A DNA stretch of 64,000 bases, from the NCBI GenBank assembly GCA_002698985.1, contig PAAY01000020.1, forward strand, positions 58,424-122,423, read 5' to 3'. The first letter of the stretch is position 1. The number at the start of each line of letters is the position of its first letter. The notes beneath the pieces are model-generated. The model did not search any database. It saw only the letters and a list, made by a program, of their open reading frames with translations, and was not told the DNA's origin. This DNA comes from Saprospirales bacterium (lineage in GTDB: Bacteria > Bacteroidota > Bacteroidia > Chitinophagales > Saprospiraceae). A program made the translations under genes and the position numbers. Shown here one piece after another: positions 17,562-26,598 of this stretch.

Positions 17562-18263
17562 CTAAACCACCTTCCATCTCATCTCATCGATGTTCTTCTG
17601 AAAATACAGCTCTTTGTTGGTCATGTCGAAGGCGCAGAGGTGGCCCAGGCCGGGCAGGTGAACGGCATAACAGCCGGCGTCGATGTCGAGGATTCTGAAG
17701 TCATCCAGTACCAGGAATAGTTCGTAAATGTGTTCCCTTGGCTTGGGTGTATGCCCGTGGATGATTTTCCGGTTGCCCAGCCATTCATAATCGGTAGTGC
17801 GGTACCAGCTCCGTAGGGTCAGCATGTCAGGATCAGGCTCTAGTGGATCTTCGTTGTAAAAATTCAGGCCGGCATGAACGAGGATGTAATCATCTGCGCA
17901 ATGAACCCATTTCAGGTCCCGGATGAAGTTGAGGTATTCAGCGGGGATGTCCTCCGGGTATCTTACGCCGAAACTTTCCAGGGTCTTGTCGCCGCCCCAG
18001 CGTTCCAGCCAGAACTCCCTCCTTTCCAGGTCGTCGAGGCTGATGAGGAGTTCCTGGTCGTGGTTGCCCATGAGGCAGGTGAGCTGGTAGCCTTTTTCCC
18101 GAAGGTCCATCAATTTATCCAGTACGGCTTTGCTGTCCGGACCCCGGTCGATGTAATCGCCCAGAAAAAAGAGTTGGTCTGACTTTCCGGGTTTCACCTG
18201 ATCCAGCAGGGCCTCGAAAGAGGCGATACAGCCATGGATGTCGGTGAAAGCGATCTTGCGCAT
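17562..18263 (-). CDS. Metallophosphoesterase (PPP-type serine/threonine phosphatase family)
   Basis: 233 residues with the full calcineurin-like metal signature: FTDIHGCI (D8, H10), GDYIDRGPDS, GNHDQE, VHAGL and HGHTP. It is similar in size to phage lambda phosphatase and bacterial PrpA/B-type enzymes. Likely cytoplasmic. It starts 8 bp after the GT39 gene stop, so it belongs to the operon of sugar isomerase, GT39 and phosphatase; its substrate is not predictable. Confidence 0.92.
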   Translation of the reverse strand: MRKIAFTDIHGCIASFEALLDQVKPGKSDQLFFLGDYIDRGPDSKAVLDKLMDLREKGYQLTCLMGNHDQELLISLDDLERREFWLERWGGDKTLESFGVRYPEDIPAEYLNFIRDLKWVHCADDYILVHAGLNFYNEDPLEPDPDMLTLRSWYRTTDYEWLGNRKIIHGHTPKPREHIYELFLVLDDFRILDIDAGCYAVHLPGLGHLCAFDMTNKELYFQKNIDEMRWKVV

Positions 18264-18271
18264 GGTTCGGG

Positions 18272-19915
18272 TTATTTTTTCTTCCTTCGGAAAAAGACGA
18301 AACCGTTCTTTTGGCCAATTTCCTCCAGATCCGGAAAGGCCCGCAGTGCATCGGCGCGGTGGATTTTCGTCAGAAAAAAGGCATCACGGTCGATGGGGCC
18401 GGTGAGCAGCCAGTTTTGATCGTGGCGGCTGGGTGAGCCGTCAGCGTCGATCTTGCCGTAAAAAAAAGGTACGTAGCTCTTGTAGCCAACGGCTTTGATG
18501 TAAACTTCCTGCCCTGCCAGCGATTCGCAAAATTCCACCGCTGCCCGCTGGGAGTAGGCTTCAATTTTTCCGACGAAACAATACAAACCCGCCTGGACAA
18601 ACAGGGCTGTGCCCACCAAAACGCTCAATATGGCAGGCCCCGGCCTCCCATTGCGCAGCGAAGACAAAAAGAGAATGAGCGAAAGCAAGAGCAAGGCTGC
18701 CGGCAGGTAATTGAGCGGGCTGCTCCAGTCCACTTCTGCCTGCAGGTTTGCGGCAGCGAAGGGGTCGTTGAGGTGTGGAAGAAGCACCTCTGTGTGCTGT
18801 CCGAGCCAGGGCAGCAGGGCCGTGGCGAAGGCGTAGATCAATGTCGTCGCAACAAGGCTGATGCGGAGCCAGCCGGGTAGCGCTCGCTTTTGCCGAAGGA
18901 GAAAATCAACATAATAGGCAGCCAGAAAAGTGAGCGGGAAATAACAGAGCGAAGAGTAGTGAACGATTTTGGTGCGCACCAGCGAGAACAGCACCAGCAC
19001 CACCCAAAACAAGACCAGCATCCATTTCCGGAAATCTTCCTGTGCTGGGTTCCCAACTGCTTTTCGTCGGAATGCCGGCAGGGCGAAAAGCGAAGCCGGA
19101 AAGCAACCCAGCAGCAGCACCACCACATGGTAGCCGGGGAACCCCCGGTGGCCGGCATCGGGGGTGAGCAGCAGGCGCAACTGATACCGCAGGAATTCCA
19201 CCACGAATTCGGGGCCGTCGATGAGCACCTCCAGTCCGAACCAGAAAAGCGGCAGCACCAGCGTTGCGCCAGCGAAGAGGAGCCAGGGAGCGAAGCGCCG
19301 GTAGGGGAGCCGCCGCTGCCATGCGCTGTAAACCACCACGCACAGACCCGCTATCAGCCAGGCCACCGGCCCTTTGGCCAGCACGGCGGCACCCAGCGAT
19401 GTGCCGGCCATCAGCAGATGCCGCCTGGCACGTGCAGGCTCAAGGGTGCCTTTCCAAAAGCGGTACAGACCGTAGAAGATGAACAGATTGAACCAGGGAT
19501 CGATGATGCCGGAGCGGAAGTAGAGGTGAGGCAGGATGGAGCCAGCGTAAAAGGCCACCCAGAGCCAGCCCAGCCGCCGCTCGCCCATGCTGCTGCCGAT
19601 GCGGAACAACAGCAGCAGCGTGGCGATGCCGCAAAGTGCGTTGGGCAGTCTGGCGGCAAATTCCCCCACACCGCAAAGCTGCATGGCAGCCGCCTGCATC
19701 CAGGGGAAGAGGGGGGGCTTCTCGTAAAATGGCTGAAAGCCAATTTGCGGTCGCAGGTAGTCGCCGGAGACGATCATTTCCCGGCTGATCTCTGCAAAGT
19801 TGATCTCGTCCCAATCGAAAAGGTGAACACCGCCGAGGAAGGGCACGAAAAGCAGTGCAGCTATTGCGGCGATCAAAATGCCAGGGTGTCGCTCGACGAA
19901 TCTCGCCATGGTCAT
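18272..19915 (-). CDS. GT39-family (ArnT/PMT-like) membrane glycosyltransferase
   Basis: 547 residues with about ten hydrophobic helices. The first loop holds the GT39 acidic motif DWDEINFAE, followed by ISREMIVSGDYLRP and YEKPPLFPWMQA, as in ArnT, which uses a polyprenyl-phosphate sugar donor. It likely transfers a sugar to a lipid or protein on the periplasmic face. Its ATG overlaps the preceding gene's stop (ATGA at 19912-19915), so translation is coupled. Acceptor unknown. Confidence 0.9.
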   Translation of the reverse strand: MTMARFVERHPGILIAAIAALLFVPFLGGVHLFDWDEINFAEISREMIVSGDYLRPQIGFQPFYEKPPLFPWMQAAAMQLCGVGEFAARLPNALCGIATLLLLFRIGSSMGERRLGWLWVAFYAGSILPHLYFRSGIIDPWFNLFIFYGLYRFWKGTLEPARARRHLLMAGTSLGAAVLAKGPVAWLIAGLCVVVYSAWQRRLPYRRFAPWLLFAGATLVLPLFWFGLEVLIDGPEFVVEFLRYQLRLLLTPDAGHRGFPGYHVVVLLLGCFPASLFALPAFRRKAVGNPAQEDFRKWMLVLFWVVLVLFSLVRTKIVHYSSLCYFPLTFLAAYYVDFLLRQKRALPGWLRISLVATTLIYAFATALLPWLGQHTEVLLPHLNDPFAAANLQAEVDWSSPLNYLPAALLLLSLILFLSSLRNGRPGPAILSVLVGTALFVQAGLYCFVGKIEAYSQRAAVEFCESLAGQEVYIKAVGYKSYVPFFYGKIDADGSPSRHDQNWLLTGPIDRDAFFLTKIHRADALRAFPDLEEIGQKNGFVFFRRKKK

Positions 19916-20892
19916 TTGCCCAATTTTGCACCTACTTTTTCCAGCAAGGCTTTGGTCTTGCGGATGCCTTCATCTTCGGAAAGCTTGTCGCCCTCGTACT
20001 CGATGCCGATGTACCCGGTGTAGCCGGCATCCTTTACGATTTTGAGCATGCGCTCGTAATCGGTTTCGATGCAGTTGCCGTTTTCGTCAAAATCATAGCT
20101 TTTGGCGCTGACGCCTTTGGCCCAGGGCATGAGTTCTTTGACGCCTTTGTAGCGGTCGTATTCCTCCACACAGGGACCGCCCCAGGGGTTGCCGTCCTTG
20201 TTTTCCCGGCGGATGCAGAAGTTGCCGAAATCGGGCAGGGTGCCCACGTTGTCCATGGCGGTGAGTTCCATCACGCCGCTGAGCCACTCGCCGTTGGAGC
20301 TGAAGCCCCCGTGGTTTTCAACGATGACGTTGATGTTGGATTTGGCGGCGTATTCCGCCAGGCGGCCGAGGCCGTCAGCAGCGGCGGCAGCAGCGGCCAC
20401 GGGGTCGGGGTTGCTGCTGAAGGCATTTACCCGGATGCTGTGGCAGCCGAGGTACGCAGTAGCATCCACCCACTTGTAGTGGTTTTCGATGGATTGTTTG
20501 CGCACGGCATCGTCGGTTTCGGCCAGGCCGCCCTCACCATCCACCATGATGAGCAGGCTCCTGACGCCGTTGTCATCGGCCCGCTTTTTCATTTCGGCAA
20601 GGTAGGCTTCATCTTTTGCCTTGTCCTTGAAAAACTGGTTGACATATTCGATGGCCTCGATGCCATAGTCGTTCTTCGCCGTGGCGGCAAAGTCCAGGTT
20701 GTCGAGCTTTTTGTCCCAAAGTGCCCGGTGCAATGACCATTGCGCCAGCGAGATTTTGAAAAACATTCCGCCTTTGGAGGGGGCTTTCTTGTCGTTATTG
20801 GACTGGGCTTCCGGGCTGTTGCAGGCCCAGGCTCCCAGGCCCAGCCCGGCCACTGCCAGCGAACTGTGTTTGATGAATTTGCGGCGTTTCAT
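19912..20892 (-). CDS. Sugar phosphate isomerase/epimerase-like TIM barrel, Tat-exported lipoprotein
   Basis: 326 residues from ATG 20892; a longer frame to 21009 runs through GGGAGTAGG repeat words and is rejected. The N-terminus MKRRKFIKHSSLAVAGLG has a twin-arginine motif and ends in a lipobox-like AWAC, so it is exported folded and lipidated. The body is an AP-endonuclease-2 type TIM barrel (hydroxypyruvate isomerase-like): FKISLAQWSLHRAL, CHSIRVNAF, VIVENHGGFSSNGEW, YDFDENGN and YIGIEYEGD. Probably acts on a sugar in the periplasm. It leads the operon with GT39 and phosphatase. Confidence 0.88.
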   Translation of the reverse strand: MKRRKFIKHSSLAVAGLGLGAWACNSPEAQSNNDKKAPSKGGMFFKISLAQWSLHRALWDKKLDNLDFAATAKNDYGIEAIEYVNQFFKDKAKDEAYLAEMKKRADDNGVRSLLIMVDGEGGLAETDDAVRKQSIENHYKWVDATAYLGCHSIRVNAFSSNPDPVAAAAAAADGLGRLAEYAAKSNINVIVENHGGFSSNGEWLSGVMELTAMDNVGTLPDFGNFCIRRENKDGNPWGGPCVEEYDRYKGVKELMPWAKGVSAKSYDFDENGNCIETDYERMLKIVKDAGYTGYIGIEYEGDKLSEDEGIRKTKALLEKVGAKLGK

Positions 20893-20942
20893 GACGATAG
20901 TTTTTTGCTGATTTGGAAAGGCGGAAGATAGCAGTTTTTTGG

Positions 20943-21041
20943 ATGGAGTAGGGAGTAGGGAGTAGGGAGTAGGGAGTAGGGAGTAGGGTTGGGGGCTAGC
21001 ATCTTTCATTCCTCATCCCTCGCCCCTCATCCCTCCTCTCA
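20943..21041. repeat. Short-word repeat GGGAGTA / CCCTCATC
   Basis: Six copies of AGTAGGG (20948-20990) followed by a CATTCCTCATCCCTCGCCCCTC run. No gene. Confidence 0.85.
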
Positions 21042-21983
21042 TCAGGGCATCAATTTCTTCCGGGAAATATTCAGGTACATCACTCCTTCCGGATTGAAAG
21101 CCCGGAAGTATTGCTCCACCGGTGGCAGCATGGAGCCTTCGAAATCGAAGTACTCGTGCTGGCAGGATTCGCAGGCGATGTGGATACCTTCGGCAATGAG
21201 CAGGCTGCCGGCACCGCTGTTGCGCAGCGAGGGTGAAAGGGCATTGCCGAAGAAAATGAAATTCCGCACGTCCGGGATGAAAGCAGCTGCAGCGGCCAAC
21301 TGGCCGTCCGGCGTGTGGGCTTCGAGGATGAAGGCCTGGCGATGGCCTGAAATTGCCTTCCAGATGGCCTGAAAAGTTTCGGCCTCGGCAGCGCTGTAAA
21401 CCGTTGCCCGCAGGGCGAGGGAAAGGAACTGCGAGGGGTCCTCCGTTTTTGTAATTTCAAGACCTGCTTTCGCAGCTTTTTTAAGGTGGTTGCGGATGCT
21501 GCTGGAAAACTCGTTTTTGAGGTCAGCGTATCCGGCTTCCAGCGGCAGCCAGTAGGTGAATCTGGGTTTTACCTTGTAGCCGGCCCACTGGAAGGGCATG
21601 AAAAACGATAGCTCCGGGTGCAGGTTGATGTCGATGGCCACCAGCTTCGGCAGGGCTTTGATGGCTTCCTGCAATGCAGATTTGATTTGGTGGTGCTGCC
21701 GGTGGCGCTGCTCTTTGAAAGCCCGGAAAACGGGTCCGCCAAACTGTGTCAGCCGGGGCTGGTAAGCATAGGGGAGGGGGCCTTTCTTTTTTATTGGCAG
21801 TGGCCATTGAAGCACCGTTTCGCCGCCGTGGGCAACCTGCACTGCCTGCCAGCCGGGACAAACGGCGTCGAGGTACCAGGTGTAGTAATACAGGTAACGC
21901 TGTGGCGACAGATCCACAAAGGCGTTCCAGGCCTCGTCATCGATTTCCGTTCTGTTGAGCAGTTGGCTTTCCCACATGGGCAT
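21042..21983 (-). CDS. GNAT/FemAB-like acyltransferase
   Basis: 313 residues, no signal or membrane segment. Elements of a duplicated GNAT fold: YLYYYTWYLDAVCPGW, LTQFGGPVFRA, SSIRNHLKKAAKAGLEI, LEAHTPDGQLAAAAAF, and GAGSLLIAEGIHIAC with EYFDFEGS in the second half. FemAB-type proteins add amino acids or acyl groups to cell-wall or surface polymers; the exact substrate is unknown. Its own stop lies near the repeat tract; the DUF4174 gene ends nearby on the same strand and is upstream by 11 bp. Confidence 0.75.
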   Translation of the reverse strand: MPMWESQLLNRTEIDDEAWNAFVDLSPQRYLYYYTWYLDAVCPGWQAVQVAHGGETVLQWPLPIKKKGPLPYAYQPRLTQFGGPVFRAFKEQRHRQHHQIKSALQEAIKALPKLVAIDINLHPELSFFMPFQWAGYKVKPRFTYWLPLEAGYADLKNEFSSSIRNHLKKAAKAGLEITKTEDPSQFLSLALRATVYSAAEAETFQAIWKAISGHRQAFILEAHTPDGQLAAAAAFIPDVRNFIFFGNALSPSLRNSGAGSLLIAEGIHIACESCQHEYFDFEGSMLPPVEQYFRAFNPEGVMYLNISRKKLMP

Positions 21984-21994
21984 CGGGTTGGGTG

Positions 21995-22384
21995 TCAGGG
22001 GCTGTGGCCTTTGGCTCTGGCTGATGGCGGCGGTTGCTCCCCGGCGTCAATTTTTTCGAGGATCCTGTAAATCTCTTCCGGTTGCATTACCTGCTCGCTG
22101 CGGAAGATTTCGACGCCGCCGAGGCCTGCCACCAGCAAGGTGAATTCGGCGCTGCCAATTTTGTAATACTCAAACATGCGGCGCATCTTCCGGGGCGAGG
22201 CAAAGATGGCTATCCAGATGTTGTGCTCCACGATTCCTGCGCTGTCGCTGCGCAACAGTTGCATTTGTTGTTGGAGCTGGGCATTGCTGCTGTCTTCGGC
22301 AAAGAGCAGCAGCCGTTTCATCTGCTGACCGTGGAGCAACAGGCCCGAGAACAGGAAGCAGGAAAAAAGCAGAAATTTCTTCAT
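21995..22384 (-). CDS. DUF4174-like secreted protein
   Basis: 129 residues from ATG 22384 (the frame opens at a TTG three codons earlier). Signal peptide KKFLLFSCFLFSGLLLHGQ. The remainder (KRLLLFAEDSSNAQLQQQM, HNIWIAIFA, FTLLVAGLGGVEIFRS, IYRILEKIDAGEQ) has the thioredoxin-like strand order of DUF4174 but no cysteines. Co-directional and 11 bp upstream of the acyltransferase gene. Function unknown. Confidence 0.7.
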   Translation of the reverse strand: MKKFLLFSCFLFSGLLLHGQQMKRLLLFAEDSSNAQLQQQMQLLRSDSAGIVEHNIWIAIFASPRKMRRMFEYYKIGSAEFTLLVAGLGGVEIFRSEQVMQPEEIYRILEKIDAGEQPPPSARAKGHSP

Positions 22385-22584
22385 TAGCCGCAAGCTGTAT
22401 CCGTTTTGGAAAGTCGGCCAAAGTTAGGCAGCAAGCTGCCAATGCGTCCGTCACAGGCCTTTTTTCTTCGCAAATGCCAGACGAATGGCCGGACATCCAA
22501 AGCCAAAATGATGCCCTGCAAGTGTATCCTCAGAATTGGTAAGCCGGCCGATAATCGCGTACTTCACCCTCAAATCTCATCGGT

Positions 22585-23709
22585 ATGAAAACATTCCTGA
22601 TTTCTCTTCTGAGTGCTTTTTCTTTTTTCTCCTTCGGTCAAACGCCGGCCTTGCACCAACATCCGGCAGAGCGGGCCATCCGCTTTCCCGACCTCGACAG
22701 CCTGCTGACCCTGACTGCCGACCTGCACATGCACACGGTCTTTTCCGACGGCAGTGTATGGCCCGACATCCGCGTACAGGAAGCCGTTCGTGACAGCCTG
22801 GATGCCATTGCCATTACGGAACACCTGGAGTACCAGCCCCACAAAGCTGACATCCCACACCCCGACCGCAACCGCGCCTGGCAGGTGGCCGAAAAAAGCG
22901 CCCGGCCTTACAAGCTGATCGTCATCCGGGGTTCGGAAATCACACGTGACATGCCGCCCGGCCACAGCAACGCCATCTTTATCGAAGATGCCAACAAACT
23001 GCTGCTCGACGATCCCGTGGCGGTGTTCCGGGAGGCCCACCGCCAGGGTGCTTTCACTTTCTGGAACCACCCCAACTGGATTGCGCAGCGAAAAGACGGC
23101 GTAGCAACCATGACCGACCTGCACCGCCAGCTCATTGCCGACACCCTGCTGCACGGCATCGAAGTGGTCAACGACCTGACCTACTCCGACGAGGCCCTGC
23201 AGATCGCCCTCGATTACAACCTCACCCTCATCGGCACCTCTGACATCCACGGCCTGGTGGACTGGCAGTACAAGGTGCCGGAAGGTGGCCACCGGCCCGT
23301 GACCCTGGTTTTTGCCGAAGGAAGAAGCCTGGAAGCCATGAAAAAAGCCCTGTTCGAGCGGCGCACAGCGGTTTGGTTCGATAACACCCTAATCGCCCGG
23401 GAGCGGGAAATGCAGCCCCTGCTGAAAGCCTGCATCAGCGTGGAAAAGGCCTGGTACAACGGGGATTCTCCCGTGGCTTATGTTACATTGGCCAACCACA
23501 GCGATGCCTACTTCATGCTGGAAAACCTGAGCGGTTACACCCTGCACGAGCACCCGGACATCGTGCTGCTGCCTCCTCAATCGAGCCTGACACTACAGGT
23601 GAAAACCCTGGAAATGCTGGATGAAGTTCGGCTTAGATTCAAAGTGTGGAATGCGGTGACCGCACCTTCTCAGCACCCGGTGATGGAATTGGTGGCTGAA
23701 ATCAAATGA
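22585..23709 (+). CDS. PHP-domain phosphoesterase (Sb-PDE type), secreted
   Basis: 374 residues. Signal peptide MKTFLISLLSAFSFFSFGQ. PHP superfamily metal motifs: DLHMHTVFSDGS near residue 50, AIAITEHLEYQPHK, RGSEITRD, and GTSDIHGLVDW. The arrangement fits the family named Sb-PDE phosphodiesterase; the C-terminal 100 residues form a small beta domain (LENLSGYTLHEH). Likely a periplasmic, metal-dependent phosphodiesterase. Not in an evident operon. Confidence 0.83.
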   Translation: MKTFLISLLSAFSFFSFGQTPALHQHPAERAIRFPDLDSLLTLTADLHMHTVFSDGSVWPDIRVQEAVRDSLDAIAITEHLEYQPHKADIPHPDRNRAWQVAEKSARPYKLIVIRGSEITRDMPPGHSNAIFIEDANKLLLDDPVAVFREAHRQGAFTFWNHPNWIAQRKDGVATMTDLHRQLIADTLLHGIEVVNDLTYSDEALQIALDYNLTLIGTSDIHGLVDWQYKVPEGGHRPVTLVFAEGRSLEAMKKALFERRTAVWFDNTLIAREREMQPLLKACISVEKAWYNGDSPVAYVTLANHSDAYFMLENLSGYTLHEHPDIVLLPPQSSLTLQVKTLEMLDEVRLRFKVWNAVTAPSQHPVMELVAEIK

Positions 23710-23711
23710 GA

Positions 23712-23850
23712 TATGAGGGGTTTAGAGAGGTTTAGAGAGGTTTAGAGAGGTTTAGAGAGGTTGCGCTCGGTCGATCCTAAACACCTGTAAATCAAACTTT
23801 AGAATAAAACCAACCCCTCTCAACCCCTCTCAACCTCTCAGCCCCTCAAC
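23712..23850. repeat. Short-word repeats GAGAGGTTTA and its reverse complement
   Basis: Five copies of GGTTTAGAGA (23718-23762), then after about 50 bp the reverse orientation ACCCCTCTCAACC (23812-23848). The two arms could pair as a long imperfect inverted repeat. Confidence 0.8.
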
Positions 23851-23970
23851 AGTCATCGGCTGGCCAGGTCCGTAGATTTAGCAGGGAGTTTCATGACTTG
23901 CATGGCACTTTCCTTACATTTGGCTCTTCGTCAAAATTTGGCCGCCGGCCGAAAAAAAAGAAAACAGTTC

Positions 23971-25575
23971 ATGACACGGTTTTTCACGCTTCTTGCGCTT
24001 TTGCTTTTCGCTTCGCAAACCTTTGCCCAGGTCAAAAAGGCACCACCCCGCACCGAAGGCCTCGGGCCTTACGAGCAGCTCATTATCCGGGGCGTTACCC
24101 TTATCAATGGCAACTGCGCCCCACCCACCGGACCCGTTGACATCGTGGTGGAGGGCAACCGCATCACCGCCATCAGGAATGTTGGCTACCCCGGTGTGCC
24201 CATCGACAGCACCCGCCGCCCGAAACTGAAAGAAGGCGGATACGAACTCGATTGCGAGGGCATGTACCTCCTGCCGGGCTTTGTGGATATGCACGGGCAC
24301 ATCGGTGGCAGGGCCCAGGGCGCCGATGCCGAGTATGTGTTCAAACTGTGGCTGGGGCACGGCATCACCACCATCCGGGACCCGAGCTGCGGCAACGGCC
24401 TCGACTGGGTGCTGGACCAAAAGGAGAAAAGCGCCAAAAATGAGATCGTGGCGCCCCGCATCTTCGCCTACACCGTTTTTGGTCAGAACTACGGCAAACC
24501 CATCACCACCCCGGAGGAAGCCCGTGATTGGGTGCGCAAGAACGCCGAAGCCGGCGCCGATGGCATCAAATTTTTCGGCGCCCCACCGGAGATCATGGCA
24601 GCGGCCCTCGACGAAAACAAAAAGCTGGGCCTGCGCTCCGCCTGCCACCACGCCCAAATGGATGTGGCCCGTTGGAATGTGCTCAACTCCGCCCGCGCCG
24701 GCCTCACCAGCATGGAACACTGGTACGGCTTGCCGGAAGCGCTGTTCACCGACCGCATCGTGCAGCACTACCCGGTGGACTACAACTACCGCAACGAAAT
24801 GAACCGCTTTGAGGAAGCGGGTAAACTCTGGGAACAGGCCGCACCGCCGTTCAGCCCTCACTGGAACATGGTCATGCAGGAACTGCTCGACCTGGACTTT
24901 ACAATCGATCCCACTTTCAACATTTACGAAGCAAACCGCGACCTGCACCGCGCCCGCCGCGCCGAATGGCACGAGGACTACACCCTGCCATCGCTGTGGC
25001 GTTTTTACGCTCCCAGCCGCATCAGCCACGGCAGCTATTGGTTCGACTGGGGCACTGAACAGGAGGTGGCCTGGAAAAAGAACTACCAGCTCTGGATGAC
25101 CTTCGTGAACGAATACAAAAACCGGGGTGGCCGTGTCACCGCCGGCTCCGACAGTGGTTTCATCTACCAGCTCTATGGATTTGCGTACATCCGGGAGCTG
25201 GAGCTGCTCCGCGAGGCCGGTTTCCACCCGCTGGAGGTCATCAAGTCGGCCACCCTCAATGGTGCCGAAGCCCTCGGCGTGGCCGACCAGCTCGGAACCG
25301 TACAGGTGGGCAAACTGGCTGATTTCGTCATCGTGGAGGCCAACCCCCTGGCCAATCTGCAGGTACTTTACGGCACCGGCGCCATCCACCTCGATGACAA
25401 CAACGAGGCCGTACGCATCGGTGGCGTGAAATACACCGTGAAAGACGGCATCGTTTACGACGCCAAACAACTGCTGGCCGATGTCCGGGAAATCGTCCGC
25501 AAAGCCCGCGAGGAAGAGGATTGGGAACTGACCCAGCCGGGAATGGAGAAGAAAGATGAGGAATCGAAGAACTGA
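23971..25575 (+). CDS. Amidohydrolase family protein, secreted
   Basis: 534 residues from ATG 23971, whose signal peptide (MTRFFTLLALLLFASQTFAQ) sets the start; a longer frame from 23893 is disfavoured. Metal-binding motif FVDMHGHIGG, then EIVAPRIFAYT, GIKFFGAP, ACHHAQMD, GSDSGF and the end-of-barrel QLGTVQVGKLADFVIVE. Imidazolonepropionase/prolidase-like amidohydrolase subgroup. The C-terminal tail is charged and its end (KKDEESKN) runs into GAACTGAAG repeat words. Confidence 0.88.
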   Translation: MTRFFTLLALLLFASQTFAQVKKAPPRTEGLGPYEQLIIRGVTLINGNCAPPTGPVDIVVEGNRITAIRNVGYPGVPIDSTRRPKLKEGGYELDCEGMYLLPGFVDMHGHIGGRAQGADAEYVFKLWLGHGITTIRDPSCGNGLDWVLDQKEKSAKNEIVAPRIFAYTVFGQNYGKPITTPEEARDWVRKNAEAGADGIKFFGAPPEIMAAALDENKKLGLRSACHHAQMDVARWNVLNSARAGLTSMEHWYGLPEALFTDRIVQHYPVDYNYRNEMNRFEEAGKLWEQAAPPFSPHWNMVMQELLDLDFTIDPTFNIYEANRDLHRARRAEWHEDYTLPSLWRFYAPSRISHGSYWFDWGTEQEVAWKKNYQLWMTFVNEYKNRGGRVTAGSDSGFIYQLYGFAYIRELELLREAGFHPLEVIKSATLNGAEALGVADQLGTVQVGKLADFVIVEANPLANLQVLYGTGAIHLDDNNEAVRIGGVKYTVKDGIVYDAKQLLADVREIVRKAREEEDWELTQPGMEKKDEESKN

Positions 25576-25592
25576 AGGACTGAAGAATTGAG

Positions 25593-25621
25593 CCCCGATG
25601 CCGATGACTATCGGCACGGGG
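25593..25621. repeat. Nested palindrome set in GAACTGAAG repeats
   Basis: CCCCG..GCCGAT-GACT-ATCGGC..GGGG forms a 10-bp interrupted inverted repeat. GAACTGAAG words stand on both sides (25568-25588 and 25623-25640), so the palindrome looks inserted. Core shared with 4476 and 37734. Confidence 0.75.
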
Positions 25622-25655
25622 GAGGAACTGAAGAACTGAACAAGCTTGCTGGGTC

Positions 25656-25786
25656 CTAAACGCCCGCAGGGCCTAAACTCCGCCGAAGGCGGCTTAAACT
25701 GCGCCGCAGGCGCATTAAACCTTTAAACAGGCCGCAGGCCAATAAACGCACCGCAGGTGCATAAACGCCCGCAGGGCATCAACATT
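25656..25786. repeat. Tandem array of mini inverted repeats with GNA loops
   Basis: Six to seven units of the form TAAAC + arm + GCA or GAA + complementary arm. Arms read: GCCC/GGGC, CCGCC/GGCGG, GCGCC/GGCGC, GGCC/GGCC, GCACC/GGTGC, GCCC/GGGC. Arm sequences differ from unit to unit but stay complementary. The array ends just before the next small gene's start. Confidence 0.85.
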
Positions 25787-25797
25787 TCAACAACACC

Positions 25798-25971
25798 ATG
25801 CCCGTTTACCAGACAAGAAAAAGAAAATACACCAGCCGCAAAGAGCGGGTACAGCGCTCCAACCGCTTTCTCAGGATCCTTGCCACCTTTGCGGTGGTTG
25901 GCCTGGTGGCCCTGGCTTTTTTCCGAAGGAAGAACATCCTTAACTGGGTGGAGACTTATTTCATGGATTAG
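25798..25971 (+). CDS. Small basic single-pass membrane protein
   Basis: 57 residues, ATG 25798 to TAG 25971. A strongly basic N-terminus (RKRKYTSRKERVQR) precedes one hydrophobic helix (ILATFAVVGLVALAFF), then a short tail NILNWVETYFMD. It ends 3 bp before the next ATG, so the two genes are very likely co-transcribed. No family is recognised. The gene is real by spacing and amino acid composition rather than by homology. Confidence 0.6.
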   Translation: MPVYQTRKRKYTSRKERVQRSNRFLRILATFAVVGLVALAFFRRKNILNWVETYFMD

Positions 25972-25974
25972 GTT

Positions 25975-26574
25975 ATGGCTATCCGCAATACAGCAGCCAT
26001 CGTTCTTGCTGCCGGCCAGTCGAAGCGCTATGGCAGCAACAAACTGCTCCGGCATTTGCCGACGGGGAAAACCCTCATCGGCCACACTGTTGATGTTGCC
26101 GAAGCCGCAGGTTGTGATCCGATAATCGTTGTTACCGGAGCTTTCGAAACAGAAGTGAGGCAGGCCCTGGCGGGACGCAAAGTCGTGTTTGTTTTCAATG
26201 AAAACTGGGCAAAAGGTATGGGTAGCAGCATTGCCCGTGGGGCGAAGGAACTAATGAATCTGTCAAAGCCACTGGCCGCTTTTTTCATACTTGTGGCAGA
26301 CCAGCCAGGTCTTCATTCGGATCTCCTTCGGAAAATGATGACCCGCTTCGAGGCCCATTCGCCTCCGGCAATCCGGTGCAATTACGGCGAATCCTGGGGG
26401 CCGCCGGTGCTATTCAGTATTTCACTGGCAAAGGAATTGTCCCAACTAAGTGGTGAGCAAGGCGCCCGCTCCGTTTTGAAGAAACACAAAGAAAAAGTTC
26501 TCGAAGAGCCATTCCCCGAAGGTAAACACGACATCGACAAACCGGATGACTGGAAAGTCTTTCCTGGCCGCTGA
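25975..26574 (+). CDS. MobA-like NTP transferase (molybdenum cofactor nucleotidyltransferase family)
   Basis: 199 residues. The nucleotide-binding signature AIVLAAGQSKRYGSNKLL at the N-terminus, then PIIVVTGAF, NENWAKGMGSSIARG and the metal-binding VADQPGLHSD. It resembles MocA/MobA, which transfer CMP or GMP to molybdopterin; but no xanthine-dehydrogenase or molybdenum genes are nearby, and a sugar or other NTP transfer cannot be excluded. Follows the small membrane protein gene by 3 bp. Confidence 0.83.
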   Translation: MAIRNTAAIVLAAGQSKRYGSNKLLRHLPTGKTLIGHTVDVAEAAGCDPIIVVTGAFETEVRQALAGRKVVFVFNENWAKGMGSSIARGAKELMNLSKPLAAFFILVADQPGLHSDLLRKMMTRFEAHSPPAIRCNYGESWGPPVLFSISLAKELSQLSGEQGARSVLKKHKEKVLEEPFPEGKHDIDKPDDWKVFPGR

Positions 26575-26598
26575 ATCCTCCCCCTCATTCCTCGTCCC

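Noticed and set aside
18890..20023. 377-codon plus-strand frame across the GT39 gene
   Set aside because: Shadow frame, rich in Q, H, E, G, opposite a clear membrane glycosyltransferase with its DWDE motif.
23914..25617. 567-codon minus-strand frame opposite the amidohydrolase
   Set aside because: Shadow of the amidohydrolase gene; composition is rich in V, G, F, H in a way typical of antisense frames.
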